From contig NZ_BSTF01000004.1 of assembly GCF_030269365.1 (NCBI RefSeq), positions 62,001 through 126,000 of the forward strand: a DNA stretch of 64,000 nucleotides. The letters are read 5' to 3'. Positions within the stretch are counted from its first letter, which is position 1. Each line of letters begins with the position of its first letter. This DNA is from Lentzea sp. NBRC 102530 (GTDB taxonomy: Bacteria; Actinomycetota; Actinomycetes; Mycobacteriales; Pseudonocardiaceae). Of this stretch, positions 42,688-53,455 are shown piece by piece. The position numbers and the translations under genes are program-made. The notes under the pieces were generated by a model. The model made no database searches. It was not told the DNA's origin and saw only the letters and a program-made list of their open reading frames with translations.

Positions 42688-43331
42688 CAGCTGCCCAGGT
42701 AGCGGACCACCGCCAGCACCCGGCGGCTGATGCCCGACGACCCGGAGAGGCCGAGCTTGTCGAAGATCGCGTTGATGTGCTTCTCGGCGGCGCTCTGCGA
42801 GATGTGCAGCTGGGTGGAGATGCGGGCGTTGGTGAGCCCTTGCGCCATCAGTTCCAGAACCTCCTTTTCTCGCACGGTCAGGGCTTCGAGCGGGTCCACG
42901 TGGGTCGTTCTGGTCAGCAGCCTGCGCACGACCTCGGGGTCGAACGCCGCGCCGCCCGCCGCGACCCTCTCCAGGGCCTCCAGGAACTCGTCCACCTGCG
43001 CGACCCTGTCCTTGAGCAGGTAGCCGACCTTGCCGCCGGTGCTGGTGATCAGCTCGGTGGCGTAGCGGTTCTCCAGGTACTGCGACAGCACCAGCACGCT
43101 CACCTCCGGCCACCGCTCGCGGATCTCGAGCGCGGCCCGCATGCCGTCGTCCTTGTGCCCGGGCGGCATCCGGACGTCGGTCACCACGATGTCCGGCCGG
43201 TGTTCCTCGGTGGCCTTGAGCAGCTCCGGTGCCGTGCCGACGGCGGCCACGACCTCGTGCCCCTCCTCGGCGAGCAACCGGATCAGGCCCTCGCGCAACA
43301 ACGTCGAGTCCTCAGCGAGGATCACGCGCAC
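42687..43331 (-). CDS. NarL-type response regulator
   Basis: 214 residues from GTG 43331 (GAGG five bases upstream, 10-base overlap with the kinase). Receiver D7-equivalent E7-D8, phospho-site D52 (VVTDVRMPPGH), conserved lysine in GYLLKDRV, then a LuxR HTH (LTVREKEVLELM, TNARISTQLHISQSAAEKHINAIF). Cognate to the kinase at 43322. Confidence 0.9.
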   Translation of the reverse strand: MRVILAEDSTLLREGLIRLLAEEGHEVVAAVGTAPELLKATEEHRPDIVVTDVRMPPGHKDDGMRAALEIRERWPEVSVLVLSQYLENRYATELITSTGGKVGYLLKDRVAQVDEFLEALERVAAGGAAFDPEVVRRLLTRTTHVDPLEALTVREKEVLELMAQGLTNARISTQLHISQSAAEKHINAIFDKLGLSGSSGISRRVLAVVRYLGS

Positions 43332-44455
43332 GGCAACCTCGCGGAGATCACGGTGGGACCACCGGCCGGGCTGAGCACGTCCAACGCCCCGTCCACCGCC
43401 TTGACCCTCCTGTCGAGCCCGGACAACCCGGACCCGGTGGGGTCGGCGCCACCGACCCCGTCGTCCTGCACCCGGACGGCGACCTCGGACCTGCTCGACC
43501 ACACGGAGATCTCGACCACCGACGGATCGGCGTGCTTGGCCGCGTTGGTGACCGCCTCCGACGCCACGAAGTAGATCACCGCCTCGAGCGCCTTGCCCGG
43601 CGACTCCGTCAGCTCGTTCCTGATGTCGACGCGCACGCTCGCCCGCTCCGCCAACGCCTCCAGCGCCCGGGCCAGCCCCGAGTCGTCGAGCACAGCTGGG
43701 TAGACGCGCGTCGCCACCTCGCGCAGCTCGTCGATCGCCTCGCCCGCGGTGTCGTGCGCCTGCTGCAACAACGCGTGCAAGTGCCCCTCGCTCTTCGCCC
43801 GCTTCGCCCTGCCGATCAGCATGCCGAGCGCGACCAGACGCTGCTGGACTCCGTCGTGCAGGTCGCGTTCGATGCGCCGCCGCTCGTCGTCGATGGCCTC
43901 GATGACCTCGGCCCTGGTGCTCGTCAGCTCGGCTACACGCTGCCGCAACAACGTCTGCTGACTCGTCCCGAGCAACGCCGTGGCGAGCCATCTCTCCAGC
44001 ACCGCCACACCCGCCACACCGACCGTCGTCACGAAGATGACCAGCACACCCGGCACCGTCACCAGCAGGATCAGCCCCAGCGAGACGCGGTCGTCCTCCT
44101 CGATGAAGCCCCAATCACCTCCTGACAACCAGGCCGTCACCATCGAGACGGCGACGACGTACCAGAACGCCAGCATGTAGATCACGCCCGCACCGAGCGC
44201 TCCGACCAGCCACCGCACCGCGAGGTAGCGGCGGCATCCCCTACGCGTCAAGGGATTGGTGTGCACGGCCTGGTCGAAACGCGCGATCCGGCCCAGCTCG
44301 TACTCGGTCAGCCTGACCACGCCGACATCCACTGCGGCGGCCGCGAGCCCGGCCATTCCCGTCACGGACCCGATCGTCAGCCCGAGGAGCATCCGGAACC
44401 AGCGCCGGACCAGCGAACCGGCACTGAGCTGCCCTTCCTGATGCACATTCGCCAC
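43322..44455 (-). CDS. NarL-type sensor histidine kinase
   Basis: 377 residues from GTG 44455 (GGGGGT seven bases upstream); ATG 44482 is the longest start but has no SD. A basic start, then two transmembrane pairs (about 25-50 and 90-150) around a cytosolic or external loop, a coiled stretch, the HisKA_3 box RRIERDLHDGVQQRLVALG with phospho-His200, and HATPase motifs DDGVGG and GSGLSGL. Signal unknown. Followed by its regulator and an APH-like gene. Confidence 0.88.
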   Translation of the reverse strand: MANVHQEGQLSAGSLVRRWFRMLLGLTIGSVTGMAGLAAAAVDVGVVRLTEYELGRIARFDQAVHTNPLTRRGCRRYLAVRWLVGALGAGVIYMLAFWYVVAVSMVTAWLSGGDWGFIEEDDRVSLGLILLVTVPGVLVIFVTTVGVAGVAVLERWLATALLGTSQQTLLRQRVAELTSTRAEVIEAIDDERRRIERDLHDGVQQRLVALGMLIGRAKRAKSEGHLHALLQQAHDTAGEAIDELREVATRVYPAVLDDSGLARALEALAERASVRVDIRNELTESPGKALEAVIYFVASEAVTNAAKHADPSVVEISVWSSRSEVAVRVQDDGVGGADPTGSGLSGLDRRVKAVDGALDVLSPAGGPTVISARLPCA

Positions 44456-44608
44456 CGTACCGACCCCCAGCCCGCCCGGCATTGCGGTTTACCACAGTAT
44501 TGCCCTGCGGCTTCCCCCACGATTTCCGACGGACAACCTCATGGTCCGCCACCCGCCCCGTTCCTAGCGTGATTCCCACCAGACCGCACCACCACCCGAG
44601 GGGAAACA

Positions 44609-45250
44609 ATGCTGGCTGAATGGGCCGTCTCGCTGATGGAGTCGCTGGGAGGCGTGGGCGCCGCCGTAGTGGTGGGCCTGGACAACCTCTTCCCGCCCAT
44701 CCCGAGCGAACTGGTGCTCCCCCTGGCAGGTTTCTCGGCCAGCAAGGGCGTGTTCAGCCTGCCCGCGGCACTCTTCTGGACCACCCTGGGCTCGGTGGCC
44801 GGCGCCGTGATCGTCTACCTGGCGGGCATGCTCCTGGGCCGCACCAGAACCCGAGCCTTGGTGGCGCGCATTCCCCTGGTCCGCGTCACCGACTTCGACA
44901 AGACCGAAGCCTGGTTCACCCGCCACGGCACAAAAGCGGTGTTCTTAGGTCGAATGATTCCGCTGTTCCGCAGCTTCATCTCCTTACCCGCTGGTGTAGA
45001 ACGCATGAACTTCCCGAAATTCCTCGTGCTCACCACTTTGGGCAGCCTGATCTGGAACACGGTGTTCGTGGTGGCCGGCTACCAGTTGGGCGAGAACTGG
45101 CACCGAGTCGAGTCCTACGCGGGCGTCTTCCAGAAGCTCGTGATCGCCGCGGTGGCCCTCGCTCTGACGCTGTTCGTGGTCACCCGCCTGCGGCACCGCG
45201 GCAAGGGCGACCCGGAGTCGACGGAGGTGTTGCCCCGCATCAGCCGATGA
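44609..45250 (+). CDS. DedA/SNARE-associated family membrane protein with two TTA codons
   Basis: 213 residues; ATG after GAGGGGAAACA. DedA features: LDNLFPPIPSELVLPLAGF near 27-45 with the conserved E, then an amphipathic reentrant loop, and FLGRMIPLFRSFISLPAGV near 112-130 (GRxxPxxRxxxxxPAG). These proteins act as flippases for undecaprenyl phosphate or phospholipids. Codons 113 (44945-44947) and 126 (44984-44986) are TTA, both inside the most conserved motif, so the gene may need the bldA tRNA. Confidence 0.88.
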   Translation: MLAEWAVSLMESLGGVGAAVVVGLDNLFPPIPSELVLPLAGFSASKGVFSLPAALFWTTLGSVAGAVIVYLAGMLLGRTRTRALVARIPLVRVTDFDKTEAWFTRHGTKAVFLGRMIPLFRSFISLPAGVERMNFPKFLVLTTLGSLIWNTVFVVAGYQLGENWHRVESYAGVFQKLVIAAVALALTLFVVTRLRHRGKGDPESTEVLPRISR

Positions 45251-45303
45251 CCGACCGCACACCAGGTCCGACCGCACCACCGCGCGCTGACGCTGACTCG
45301 CGT

Positions 45304-45451
45304 CGTGTGGCCCTGCGGGCCTCGTGCATCGGCTGGGCCGGACGATGATGCTGTCCTGTAACGGGTTCAGTCGCGTCACGCGTGTGTTGGATGTCAGTCA
45401 GCGTGTGCTCTGGCGGACCTCGTGTGCTGGCTGGGCTGGGCGTGATGTTGC
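45304..45451. repeat. Pair of degenerate direct repeats in a gene-free gap
   Basis: The 276-base gap 45251-45526 holds no gene. Two copies of an about 48-base unit, near 45304-45352 and 45402-45450, share CGTGTG, then GCGGxCCTCGTG and GGCTGGG, at roughly three-quarters identity with one or two indels; 98 bases separate the copies. A third partial copy may begin near 45391. No hairpin or reading frame explains them. Confidence 0.5.
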
Positions 45452-45526
45452 CGCACACCAGGCCTGTTCGTGCCACCCGTGCTGGTGTTGTGGCAGCACC
45501 GGTGGCGAGGGCGCATGGCCGTCGAG

Positions 45527-46552
45527 TCAGGCGATGACCTTGCCGCGCAAGATGATTCGGCCCGGCCGCGTCAGCACCGAAGGGTCCTCGACCGGGTCCG
45601 TGTCGTAGGCGACCACGTCGGCGTACCCGCCGTCGGCCAGGCCCGGCAGGCCGAGCCACTCCCGCGCGGTCCACGAGCCGGCGCCGATGGCCGCCTCCAC
45701 CGGCATGCCGGCCTTGACGAGCCAGGCGATCTCGCCCGCGACTTCGCCGCAGGGCTTGTTGTCGGTGCCCGCCAGCACCGTCACGCCCGCCTCGTGGGCC
45801 GCGCGGACGGTCGGGAACGCGTGCTCCCAGCCGGTGAGGAGCCAGTCGCGCAGGCGGGGGTCTGCGGTGTCGGGGATGCCGGCGCTGATCTTGGCGAACG
45901 TGGTGAAGGTCGGGACCAGGGCGGTGCCCTGAGCCGCCATCTGAGGAAGGAGTGAGTGGTCCAGGTGCATACCGTGTTCGAGGCTGTCGGCGCCTGCCAG
46001 GACGGCGTTGCGGCAGCCGGCTTCGGTCTGGCAGTGCACGGCCACGCGGGCGCCGATGGCGTGCACCGCGGTGACGACGGCGGTCAGCACGTCCAGCGGT
46101 ACCGGGGGATCGTCCGGCATCCAGTCGCCGATCACCTTGCACCAGCCCGTGGAGGCCTCCTCGACGGCGGCGGTGACCAGGTCCGCCTCGGTCACCTGGC
46201 GGCCGTAGCCGGGGAAGAAGCGGCCCGGGGTGGCGAGCCACGCCCCGGCGCGCACCAGGCGGGGGAGGTCGGGGTCGTCCGGGCGGTCGCGGACCGGGTC
46301 GGGCGAGCCCGGGGAGCGGACGGTCAGCACGCCCGCGGCGAGGTGGTCGAGCATGTGGCGGCGGAACCGGGCGTGCGAGTAGGCGTCGCCCGGCTGGTCC
46401 ATGCCCGCGTGCGAGTGCACGTCCACGAGGCCGGGCAGCAGCCACCAGTGGGAGTCCTCAGTGGACGGTACGGCGCGCAGGCGGTCACCGGACACGGCGA
46501 ACGAGACCTGTTCGCGCGACGGCAGAGCCGTGCCCGCGATGCGCACCCCCAT
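45527..46552 (-). CDS. Amidohydrolase family protein
   Basis: 341 residues. Metal-dependent TIM-barrel hydrolase: LVDVHSHAGMD (HxH) near 43, VAVHCQTEAGC near 172, SLEHGMHLD near 192, VTVLAGTDNKPCGEV near 262 with the conserved aspartate, and a closing GRIILRGKVIA strand. Resembles imidazolonepropionase/dihydroorotase-like hydrolases of unassigned substrate. A separate unit downstream of the katG terminator. ATG/GTG start unclear but MGVRIAGTAL begins a beta-strand usual for the family. Confidence 0.8.
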   Translation of the reverse strand: MGVRIAGTALPSREQVSFAVSGDRLRAVPSTEDSHWWLLPGLVDVHSHAGMDQPGDAYSHARFRRHMLDHLAAGVLTVRSPGSPDPVRDRPDDPDLPRLVRAGAWLATPGRFFPGYGRQVTEADLVTAAVEEASTGWCKVIGDWMPDDPPVPLDVLTAVVTAVHAIGARVAVHCQTEAGCRNAVLAGADSLEHGMHLDHSLLPQMAAQGTALVPTFTTFAKISAGIPDTADPRLRDWLLTGWEHAFPTVRAAHEAGVTVLAGTDNKPCGEVAGEIAWLVKAGMPVEAAIGAGSWTAREWLGLPGLADGGYADVVAYDTDPVEDPSVLTRPGRIILRGKVIA

Positions 46553-46560
46553 GAAGACGA

Positions 46561-46596
46561 CGGTACCCCAGGCCGGGGGAGTGGCCTGGGGTACCG
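46561..46596 (-). terminator. Strong hairpin terminator behind katG
   Basis: Fourteen-base arms: 46561-46574 (CGGTACCCCAGGCC) and 46583-46596 pair perfectly around GGGGGAGT. It sits between the katG stop and the start of the amidohydrolase gene. Confidence 0.75.
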
Positions 46597-46609
46597 GGGT
46601 GGAGCTGGA

Positions 46610-48847
<2,238 letters not shown>

Positions 48848-49291
48848 TCAGGAACTTTTCGCGGCGGTCGTGCACTCGGGGCAGGAGCCCCAGTAGATGA
48901 CCTCGGCCTCGTCGATGACGAACCCGCGGTCGTCGGATGCGTCCAGGCATGGCGCGTGGCCGACCGCGCAGTCGACGTCGGCGATGGCGCCGCAGGATCT
49001 GCAGACGACGTGGTGGTGGTTGTCCCCGACGCGCGCCTCGTAGCGGGCGACCGAGCCCTGGGGCTCGATCTTGCGCAGCAGGCCGGCTCCGGTCAGCGCA
49101 CGGAGCACGTCGTACACGGCCTGGTGGGAGACCGCGCCGAGGTTCTGACGCACGACGCCGATGATCGAGTCCGTGTCGGCGTGCGGGTGGGCGTGCACCG
49201 CGGACAGCACAGCTATCCGCGGAGCCGTCACCCGAAGCGACGCTCCACGCAACAAGCGCTCGAAATCGGAAGCCGTGGGCACGGCAGCCAC
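48848..49291 (-). CDS. furA: FurA-type redox-sensing repressor of katG
   Basis: 147 residues from GTG 49291, chosen because the product then starts like mycobacterial FurA (short V-x-x-x-P lead, then RxxxLRVTxPR) and because the longer TTG 49318 start would put the operator inside the gene. DNA-binding helix VSHQAVYDVLRALTGAGL, metal site HPHAD and DNHHHVVCRSCG near 87-98, with CPEC near the end. Represses furA-katG and releases on peroxide. Probably leaderless. Confidence 0.88.
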   Translation of the reverse strand: MAAVPTASDFERLLRGASLRVTAPRIAVLSAVHAHPHADTDSIIGVVRQNLGAVSHQAVYDVLRALTGAGLLRKIEPQGSVARYEARVGDNHHHVVCRSCGAIADVDCAVGHAPCLDASDDRGFVIDEAEVIYWGSCPECTTAAKSS

Positions 49292-49295
49292 CCTG

Positions 49296-49320
49296 CCGTC
49301 TTTTCTGGATTGAGTCAAGT
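49296..49320 (-). promoter_or_regulatory. FurA box overlapping the furA promoter
   Basis: On the minus strand ACTTGACTCAATCCAGAAAA lies directly before GTG 49291. It matches the mycobacterial/Streptomyces FurA site pattern TTGACTCATTCCAGAAAAG except one base, and includes a TTGACT -35. Confidence 0.75.
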
Positions 49321-49349
49321 TAACGAACGATGCAATTCACCCGAAGCGG

Positions 49350-50744
49350 TCATCTCCGCACGGTGGACACGGCGAGGGCGAGACGCCGGACCCCTTCTGC
49401 GAGCACGTGTTCCGGTGCGCCGCCGTAGGTCAAACGAAGAAAACTGCCCGGCGGTTCAGCGGCGAACCACGACCGTCCCGCAACGACGACGACATCGCGT
49501 GCCGCGGCGGCCGTCGTCAGCTCCAGGTCGTCCACACCGTCCGGGAGCGTCGCCCACAGGTGCAGGCCGCCGGACGACCTGGCGATCTCGAACTCGGGCA
49601 GGTGCTCGGCGACCGCGCGCGTCAGAGCGTCCCGCCTGGACCTCAACGACTGCTGGAGCGTGCGGAGGTGCCGCCGCCAGACGGGGGAGGTCACGAAGTC
49701 GATCGCCGCCTCCTGCAGCGGCCCGGCGACGTACAGGTCCTGCCGGGACCGGGTGTTCTTGAGCCTCGTGCCCGCGGGGCCGCGGGCACCGATCGCGGCG
49801 ACGCGCAGACCGGGCGCGGCGACCTTGGTGAGCGAGCGGACGTAGACGACGTGGCCGTCGGTGTCCTGCGAGACGAGCGTCGGCGGGGCGGTGCCGTCGA
49901 TGGTGAAGCCGCGCGCCCAGTCGTCCTCGACGAGGAACGCGCCTGCCCCGCGGACGATCCGCATGACCTCCGCGCGGCGTTCGTCGGACAGCACGGCACC
50001 GTGCGGGTTCGCGTGCAGCGGTTGGCAGTAGAAGACCTTCGCGCCGGTGCGTTCGAACGCCGCCTGGAGCAGGTCGGGGCGCACGCCGTCCTGGTCCGCG
50101 GGCACGGGCACGACCTTGAGCCCCGCGTCGCGGGCGGCCGCGATCGCGCCGAGGTAGGTGGGCGACTCGACGAGCACCGCGTCACCGCGCTCGCCGAGGC
50201 CGCGGAACACGGTCGCGAGTGCTTCCTGGGCACCCGCGCAGACCGTGATGTCGCCTGCCCTGAGTTCGCCGCCCGCCTCCTTGGCGAACCACGCGCGCAG
50301 TTCCTCCTTGCCCTCGACCGGCACGCGGCCCCAACTCGCCGGGCGGCGTGCGGCACGACTGAGCGCGGCGCCGAGCGCGTCGGTCGGTTGCAGGTCGGGG
50401 TCGAGGTAGCCGCTGGTCAGCGGGATCGCCTCGGGCTTGGGCACCGCGACGAGGTTCGCCACCAGGTCCTCGCCGGGCCTGCCCTCGCCGAGCGCGACGG
50501 CCTGCCAGGAGAGGTCGTGGCTCGCCGCGGTGGCGCGCCGGGCGACGTAGCTGCCCCGGCCGGGCCGCACCTCGACGAGGCCTTCCGCGGCGACGCGCTG
50601 GATGGCCTGCTGGACCGTCGCGGGCGAGGCGCGGTGCCGTGCCATCAGCTCGCGCACCGAGGGCATGCGGTCGCCGGCGCGACCGGCGCGTGCCGTCGCT
50701 CTCAGGTCCTCGATAACGCGGATGGCTGCGTTATCCTCATTCAT
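49350..50744 (-). CDS. MocR-type regulator (GntR HTH fused to aminotransferase-like domain)
   Basis: 464 residues from ATG 50744. Winged HTH at the N-terminus (RMPSVRELMARHRASPATVQQAIQ near 26-49) and a fold-type I aminotransferase domain with a PLP lysine in VRSLTKVAAPGLRVAAIG near 318 and NPHGAVLSDERR, EDDWARGF in front. MocR proteins sense PLP-bound amino acids and often control a divergent transporter; here a DMT exporter starts at an overlapping ATG. Function in detail unknown. Confidence 0.9.
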   Translation of the reverse strand: MNEDNAAIRVIEDLRATARAGRAGDRMPSVRELMARHRASPATVQQAIQRVAAEGLVEVRPGRGSYVARRATAASHDLSWQAVALGEGRPGEDLVANLVAVPKPEAIPLTSGYLDPDLQPTDALGAALSRAARRPASWGRVPVEGKEELRAWFAKEAGGELRAGDITVCAGAQEALATVFRGLGERGDAVLVESPTYLGAIAAARDAGLKVVPVPADQDGVRPDLLQAAFERTGAKVFYCQPLHANPHGAVLSDERRAEVMRIVRGAGAFLVEDDWARGFTIDGTAPPTLVSQDTDGHVVYVRSLTKVAAPGLRVAAIGARGPAGTRLKNTRSRQDLYVAGPLQEAAIDFVTSPVWRRHLRTLQQSLRSRRDALTRAVAEHLPEFEIARSSGGLHLWATLPDGVDDLELTTAAAARDVVVVAGRSWFAAEPPGSFLRLTYGGAPEHVLAEGVRRLALAVSTVRR

Positions 50745-50766
50745 GAGAGCCAAGAGTAACGTTATC
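50712..50766. promoter_or_regulatory. GATAACG repeats, probable MocR operators
   Basis: GATAACGC (50712-50719) and GCGTTATC (50728-50735) form a perfect inverted repeat with an 8-base spacer, and CGTTATC (50760-50766) is a third site on the other side of the overlapping start codons; a further GCGTTATC sits inside the transporter gene at 50917. The first pair is inside mocR codons 4-11. Confidence 0.55.
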
Positions 50767-51657
50767 GTGCCAGCGGGGGTAACACTCGGCGCGCTCGGCG
50801 TGCTGGGGTTCAGCTTCTCCCTGCCCGCGACCCGGCTGGCTGTCGCAGGTCTGGACGCGTGGTTCGTCGCGTTCGGACGCGCGTTCGTCGCCGGTCTGCT
50901 GGCGATCGGCTACCTGGCGTTATCGCGTGCGCCGCTACCGTCGGCCGCGCAGGTCCGCCGCCTGCTCGTCGTCGCTCTCGGCATCGTGATCGGCTTCCCG
51001 CTCTTCACGTCCCTGGCTCTCACCACGCAGACCTCGGCCCACGGCGCCGTCGTGATCGCGGTGCTGCCGATGTCCACGGCAATCTGGGCCGTGGTGCGGG
51101 CAGGGGAACGCCCGCCGCTCGCGTTCTGGCTCGCCAGCGGTGCCGGACTGCTCGCGGTGCTGGCGTTCGTGGCCACCGGCGGCGGTTTCTCCGGCTCGCT
51201 CAGCCTTGCCGACGCGTACCTGCTGATCGCCGTCGTGCTGTGCGGCCTGGGTTACGCGGAGGGTGGCGCGCTCTCCCGCGAACTGGGCGGCGCACGCACC
51301 GTCTGCTGGGCGCTGGTCGTCTCGCTGCCGGTGACCGTCCCGGTCTCCTGGTACACAGCGGACTTCTCCCGCGCCGACACCGTCGTGTGGCTCAGTTTCG
51401 CTTACGTGGCACTGATCTCGATGTTCCTGGGCTTCTTCGCCTGGTACGCGGGCCTGGCCGCGGGCGGCGTCGCCAAGATCGGCCAGATCCAGCTGGCCCA
51501 ACCGGTTCTGACGCTGCTGTGGTCGGCGCTGGTGCTCGGTGAACCGGTTGGCTGGCCCGCCCTCGCCACCGCCGCCGTCGTGCTCGTCTGCGTCGTGCTG
51601 ACCCAGCGCAGCCGTGTCACACCGACGAAGGCCGCCCTGGACCAACCAGTTCGCTGA
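50743..51657 (+). CDS. DMT/EamA family transporter with a TTA codon
   Basis: 304 residues from ATG 50743, or from GTG 50767 (MPAGVTLGALGVLGFSFSLP); no SD is present at either. Ten hydrophobic helices in two EamA repeats (FGRAFVAGLLAIGYL; IGQIQLAQPVLTLLWSALVLGE). Codon 60 (50920-50922) is TTA. The divergent MocR regulator overlaps its start, suggesting control by an amino acid or PLP-linked signal and export of an amino acid or drug. Confidence 0.82.
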   Translation: MRAKSNVIVPAGVTLGALGVLGFSFSLPATRLAVAGLDAWFVAFGRAFVAGLLAIGYLALSRAPLPSAAQVRRLLVVALGIVIGFPLFTSLALTTQTSAHGAVVIAVLPMSTAIWAVVRAGERPPLAFWLASGAGLLAVLAFVATGGGFSGSLSLADAYLLIAVVLCGLGYAEGGALSRELGGARTVCWALVVSLPVTVPVSWYTADFSRADTVVWLSFAYVALISMFLGFFAWYAGLAAGGVAKIGQIQLAQPVLTLLWSALVLGEPVGWPALATAAVVLVCVVLTQRSRVTPTKAALDQPVR

Positions 51658-51719
51658 CCCCGGCCCGAAGTGGGCTCGTGCGGCCGAAAATTGTCAGACC
51701 CCCCTGCCATCCTCGACCC

Positions 51720-52301
51720 GTGCCGATCGAAGTCGCGAGCAAGCGTCGCAAGGTGAAGCGCCCGGACGCGGTGGTCATCGACGTGACCTCCCGCGGCCCC
51801 GAGCCGTGGGTGCGCTTCAGCCCGTTCTACCCGCACGGCCAGATCCCGGTGCCGCTGTCGCCGGGCGTGACGAGCGAGTCCGTCGAAGGCCTCTGGCAGG
51901 CGCTCAAGGTGTTCGAGGGCGCCGACGTCGACCCGTCGAAGCTCACCGTCACCTCCATGAAGGGCCTGAAGCGCACGGTCCGCCGCTTCGGGCCGGTGCG
52001 CGGCCACCGCGCGGGGCTGGAGGGCGAGCGGCTGCTCGACTACCGGGCGGCCCGGCAGGAGATCTACCTACCGGCGTACCACTGGGTGCTGGAGCAGAGG
52101 CTGCAGGCCGAGGTGGAGCAGCTGCGCGGGCTGGCGGAGACCGCCGACGTCGTGCTGCTCGACTACACGACCAACGGTGACGTCGAGGACCTGGGCACGC
52201 CGTTGTCGCACGCCGCGTTGGTCGCTGATCAGGTGAGGAGGCTTGCCGCTCACCGGGCTTCCAGCGCGAGCGTGCGTTCTGCGGACTCGATCAGGTCCTG
52301 A
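51720..52301 (+). CDS. DUF6939-like hypothetical protein
   Basis: 193 residues from GTG 51720. N-terminus MPIEVASKRRKVKRPDAVV, a strand, then WVRFSPFYPHGQIPVPLSPG and EGLWQALKVFEG are the conserved part; it is probably soluble and alpha/beta. I think this is the DUF6939 family but am not certain. The C-terminal end overlaps the convergent Shedu gene by 52 bases. Confidence 0.5.
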   Translation: MPIEVASKRRKVKRPDAVVIDVTSRGPEPWVRFSPFYPHGQIPVPLSPGVTSESVEGLWQALKVFEGADVDPSKLTVTSMKGLKRTVRRFGPVRGHRAGLEGERLLDYRAARQEIYLPAYHWVLEQRLQAEVEQLRGLAETADVVLLDYTTNGDVEDLGTPLSHAALVADQVRRLAAHRASSASVRSADSIRS

Positions 52302-53431
52302 TACGTCATGACCTCTACCCGGCTCAGGGTCGCGTTGTACGTGCGGAACGCGTCGGAGATCTGCTTTGCCGAGTAAGGGCCGGTGACGAAGTCCGGGTGT
52401 CCGATCAGCACTGTGGCGAATGCTCGTCGGCACTCGATGCCGTGATTGGTCAGGATTTGCGTGCGGTGCTCGTCCAGCGACCTGAGATAGTTCGCCACCT
52501 GGGTCATGGCCCGGTGCACGTCAATTCCGACCGCGGGGTGCGAGCGGGGCTGCTCGATGAGGTTCGGCACGTCGGCCTTCTTCAACTCGACCACGTGCAG
52601 TGCTCCGTCGCCACGCAGCAGCGGGATGTCGAGTTCGTCGCCAGGCGCCAGCCGCCGACGAGAGAGTTCCTCGACGTAGCGCCCGCCGAAGATCCAAGTC
52701 TGCTGCTTGAGTTCGTGGTGGATCTCCTTCTCGGTGCTGCCAGGGGTTTCCACGACCATACGAAGCCGGTTCAGGGCTGTCTTCCGGCGGTGCCACTGAA
52801 CGGCCTGCGCCAGTGCTTCAGCGCCGGGCACGTCTGCGAGTTCTTCTGCGAGTTCGTCGGTCAGTTCCGGCTGATCGGGTGCTTCTGCCAGCACCAGTTG
52901 GATCCTGCTGAACCAGGTCATGTGGTCGTCGACGTTCCTCTGGAGTTTCACCCCGCCGAGCCTGTCCTCGCCGATCTTCCACCGCTCCATGGCCCTGGCG
53001 ATGTCACGGATCCAGCGGCGAGCGTCGTTGGCGGTGGCATCTGGACGATGCCGGGTGAACTCGGCAAGCAGTTCGGTGCAGCGTTGAAGCCCGATCTGGA
53101 GGAGCGTCCGCATGAGTTGCTCAGAAGATTCGCGCTGACCGGGTTGGTACAGGGTTTCCAGCAGCGTAAGAGGTATCTCGCCCGCCGCGTACTCGGCGAA
53201 GTCCGTGAGGCGGTCGCTGATCTGGACCTCGTCGGCGTGGCCAGCCGCCAGCGCGGCCGCTCGCAGGTGCTCCACGAGCGGCTTGCCTTTGTGATAACGC
53301 TGCCCTGACTCGGTGCGGCTCGTGGTGAAACCGATCGCGGCATCGAGGTGGCGGATGACCTCAGGTGACACCGTCATCTCCTTGGTTTCCTGGAGGAACT
53401 GCAACAGCACGAAGCCGGATCGGTAGTTCAT
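52250..53431 (-). CDS. Shedu-type anti-phage nuclease (SduA, DUF4263 C-terminal domain)
   Basis: 393 residues from ATG 53431. The C-terminal 170 residues carry the DUF4263 pattern: EKEIHHELKQQTWIFGGRYVE, LAPGDELDIPLLRGDGALHVVELKKAD (PD-(D/E)xK nuclease core: D, then ELK), IDVHRAMTQVANYLRSLD, RAFATVLIG and YNATLSRVEVMTYQDLI. Shedu proteins are single-gene defence effectors; the N-terminal half is variable and may sense infection. It stands alone on its strand, with a small divergent gene at 53456. Confidence 0.75.
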   Translation of the reverse strand: MNYRSGFVLLQFLQETKEMTVSPEVIRHLDAAIGFTTSRTESGQRYHKGKPLVEHLRAAALAAGHADEVQISDRLTDFAEYAAGEIPLTLLETLYQPGQRESSEQLMRTLLQIGLQRCTELLAEFTRHRPDATANDARRWIRDIARAMERWKIGEDRLGGVKLQRNVDDHMTWFSRIQLVLAEAPDQPELTDELAEELADVPGAEALAQAVQWHRRKTALNRLRMVVETPGSTEKEIHHELKQQTWIFGGRYVEELSRRRLAPGDELDIPLLRGDGALHVVELKKADVPNLIEQPRSHPAVGIDVHRAMTQVANYLRSLDEHRTQILTNHGIECRRAFATVLIGHPDFVTGPYSAKQISDAFRTYNATLSRVEVMTYQDLIESAERTLALEAR

Positions 53432-53449
53432 CCATGTAGTTTGGCATGG
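53432..53449. promoter_or_regulatory. Small inverted repeat between shedu and its divergent neighbour
   Basis: CCATG (53432-53436) and CATGG (53445-53449) are separated by TAGTTTGG, in a 24-base gap between two divergent starts. Too short to be certain; a shared operator is possible. Confidence 0.3.
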
Positions 53450-53455
53450 AACGAT

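Noticed and set aside
49292-49318. TTG start for furA at 49318
   Set aside because: Would place the FurA box inside the gene, and the product would not match FurA N-termini; GTG 49291 fits better.
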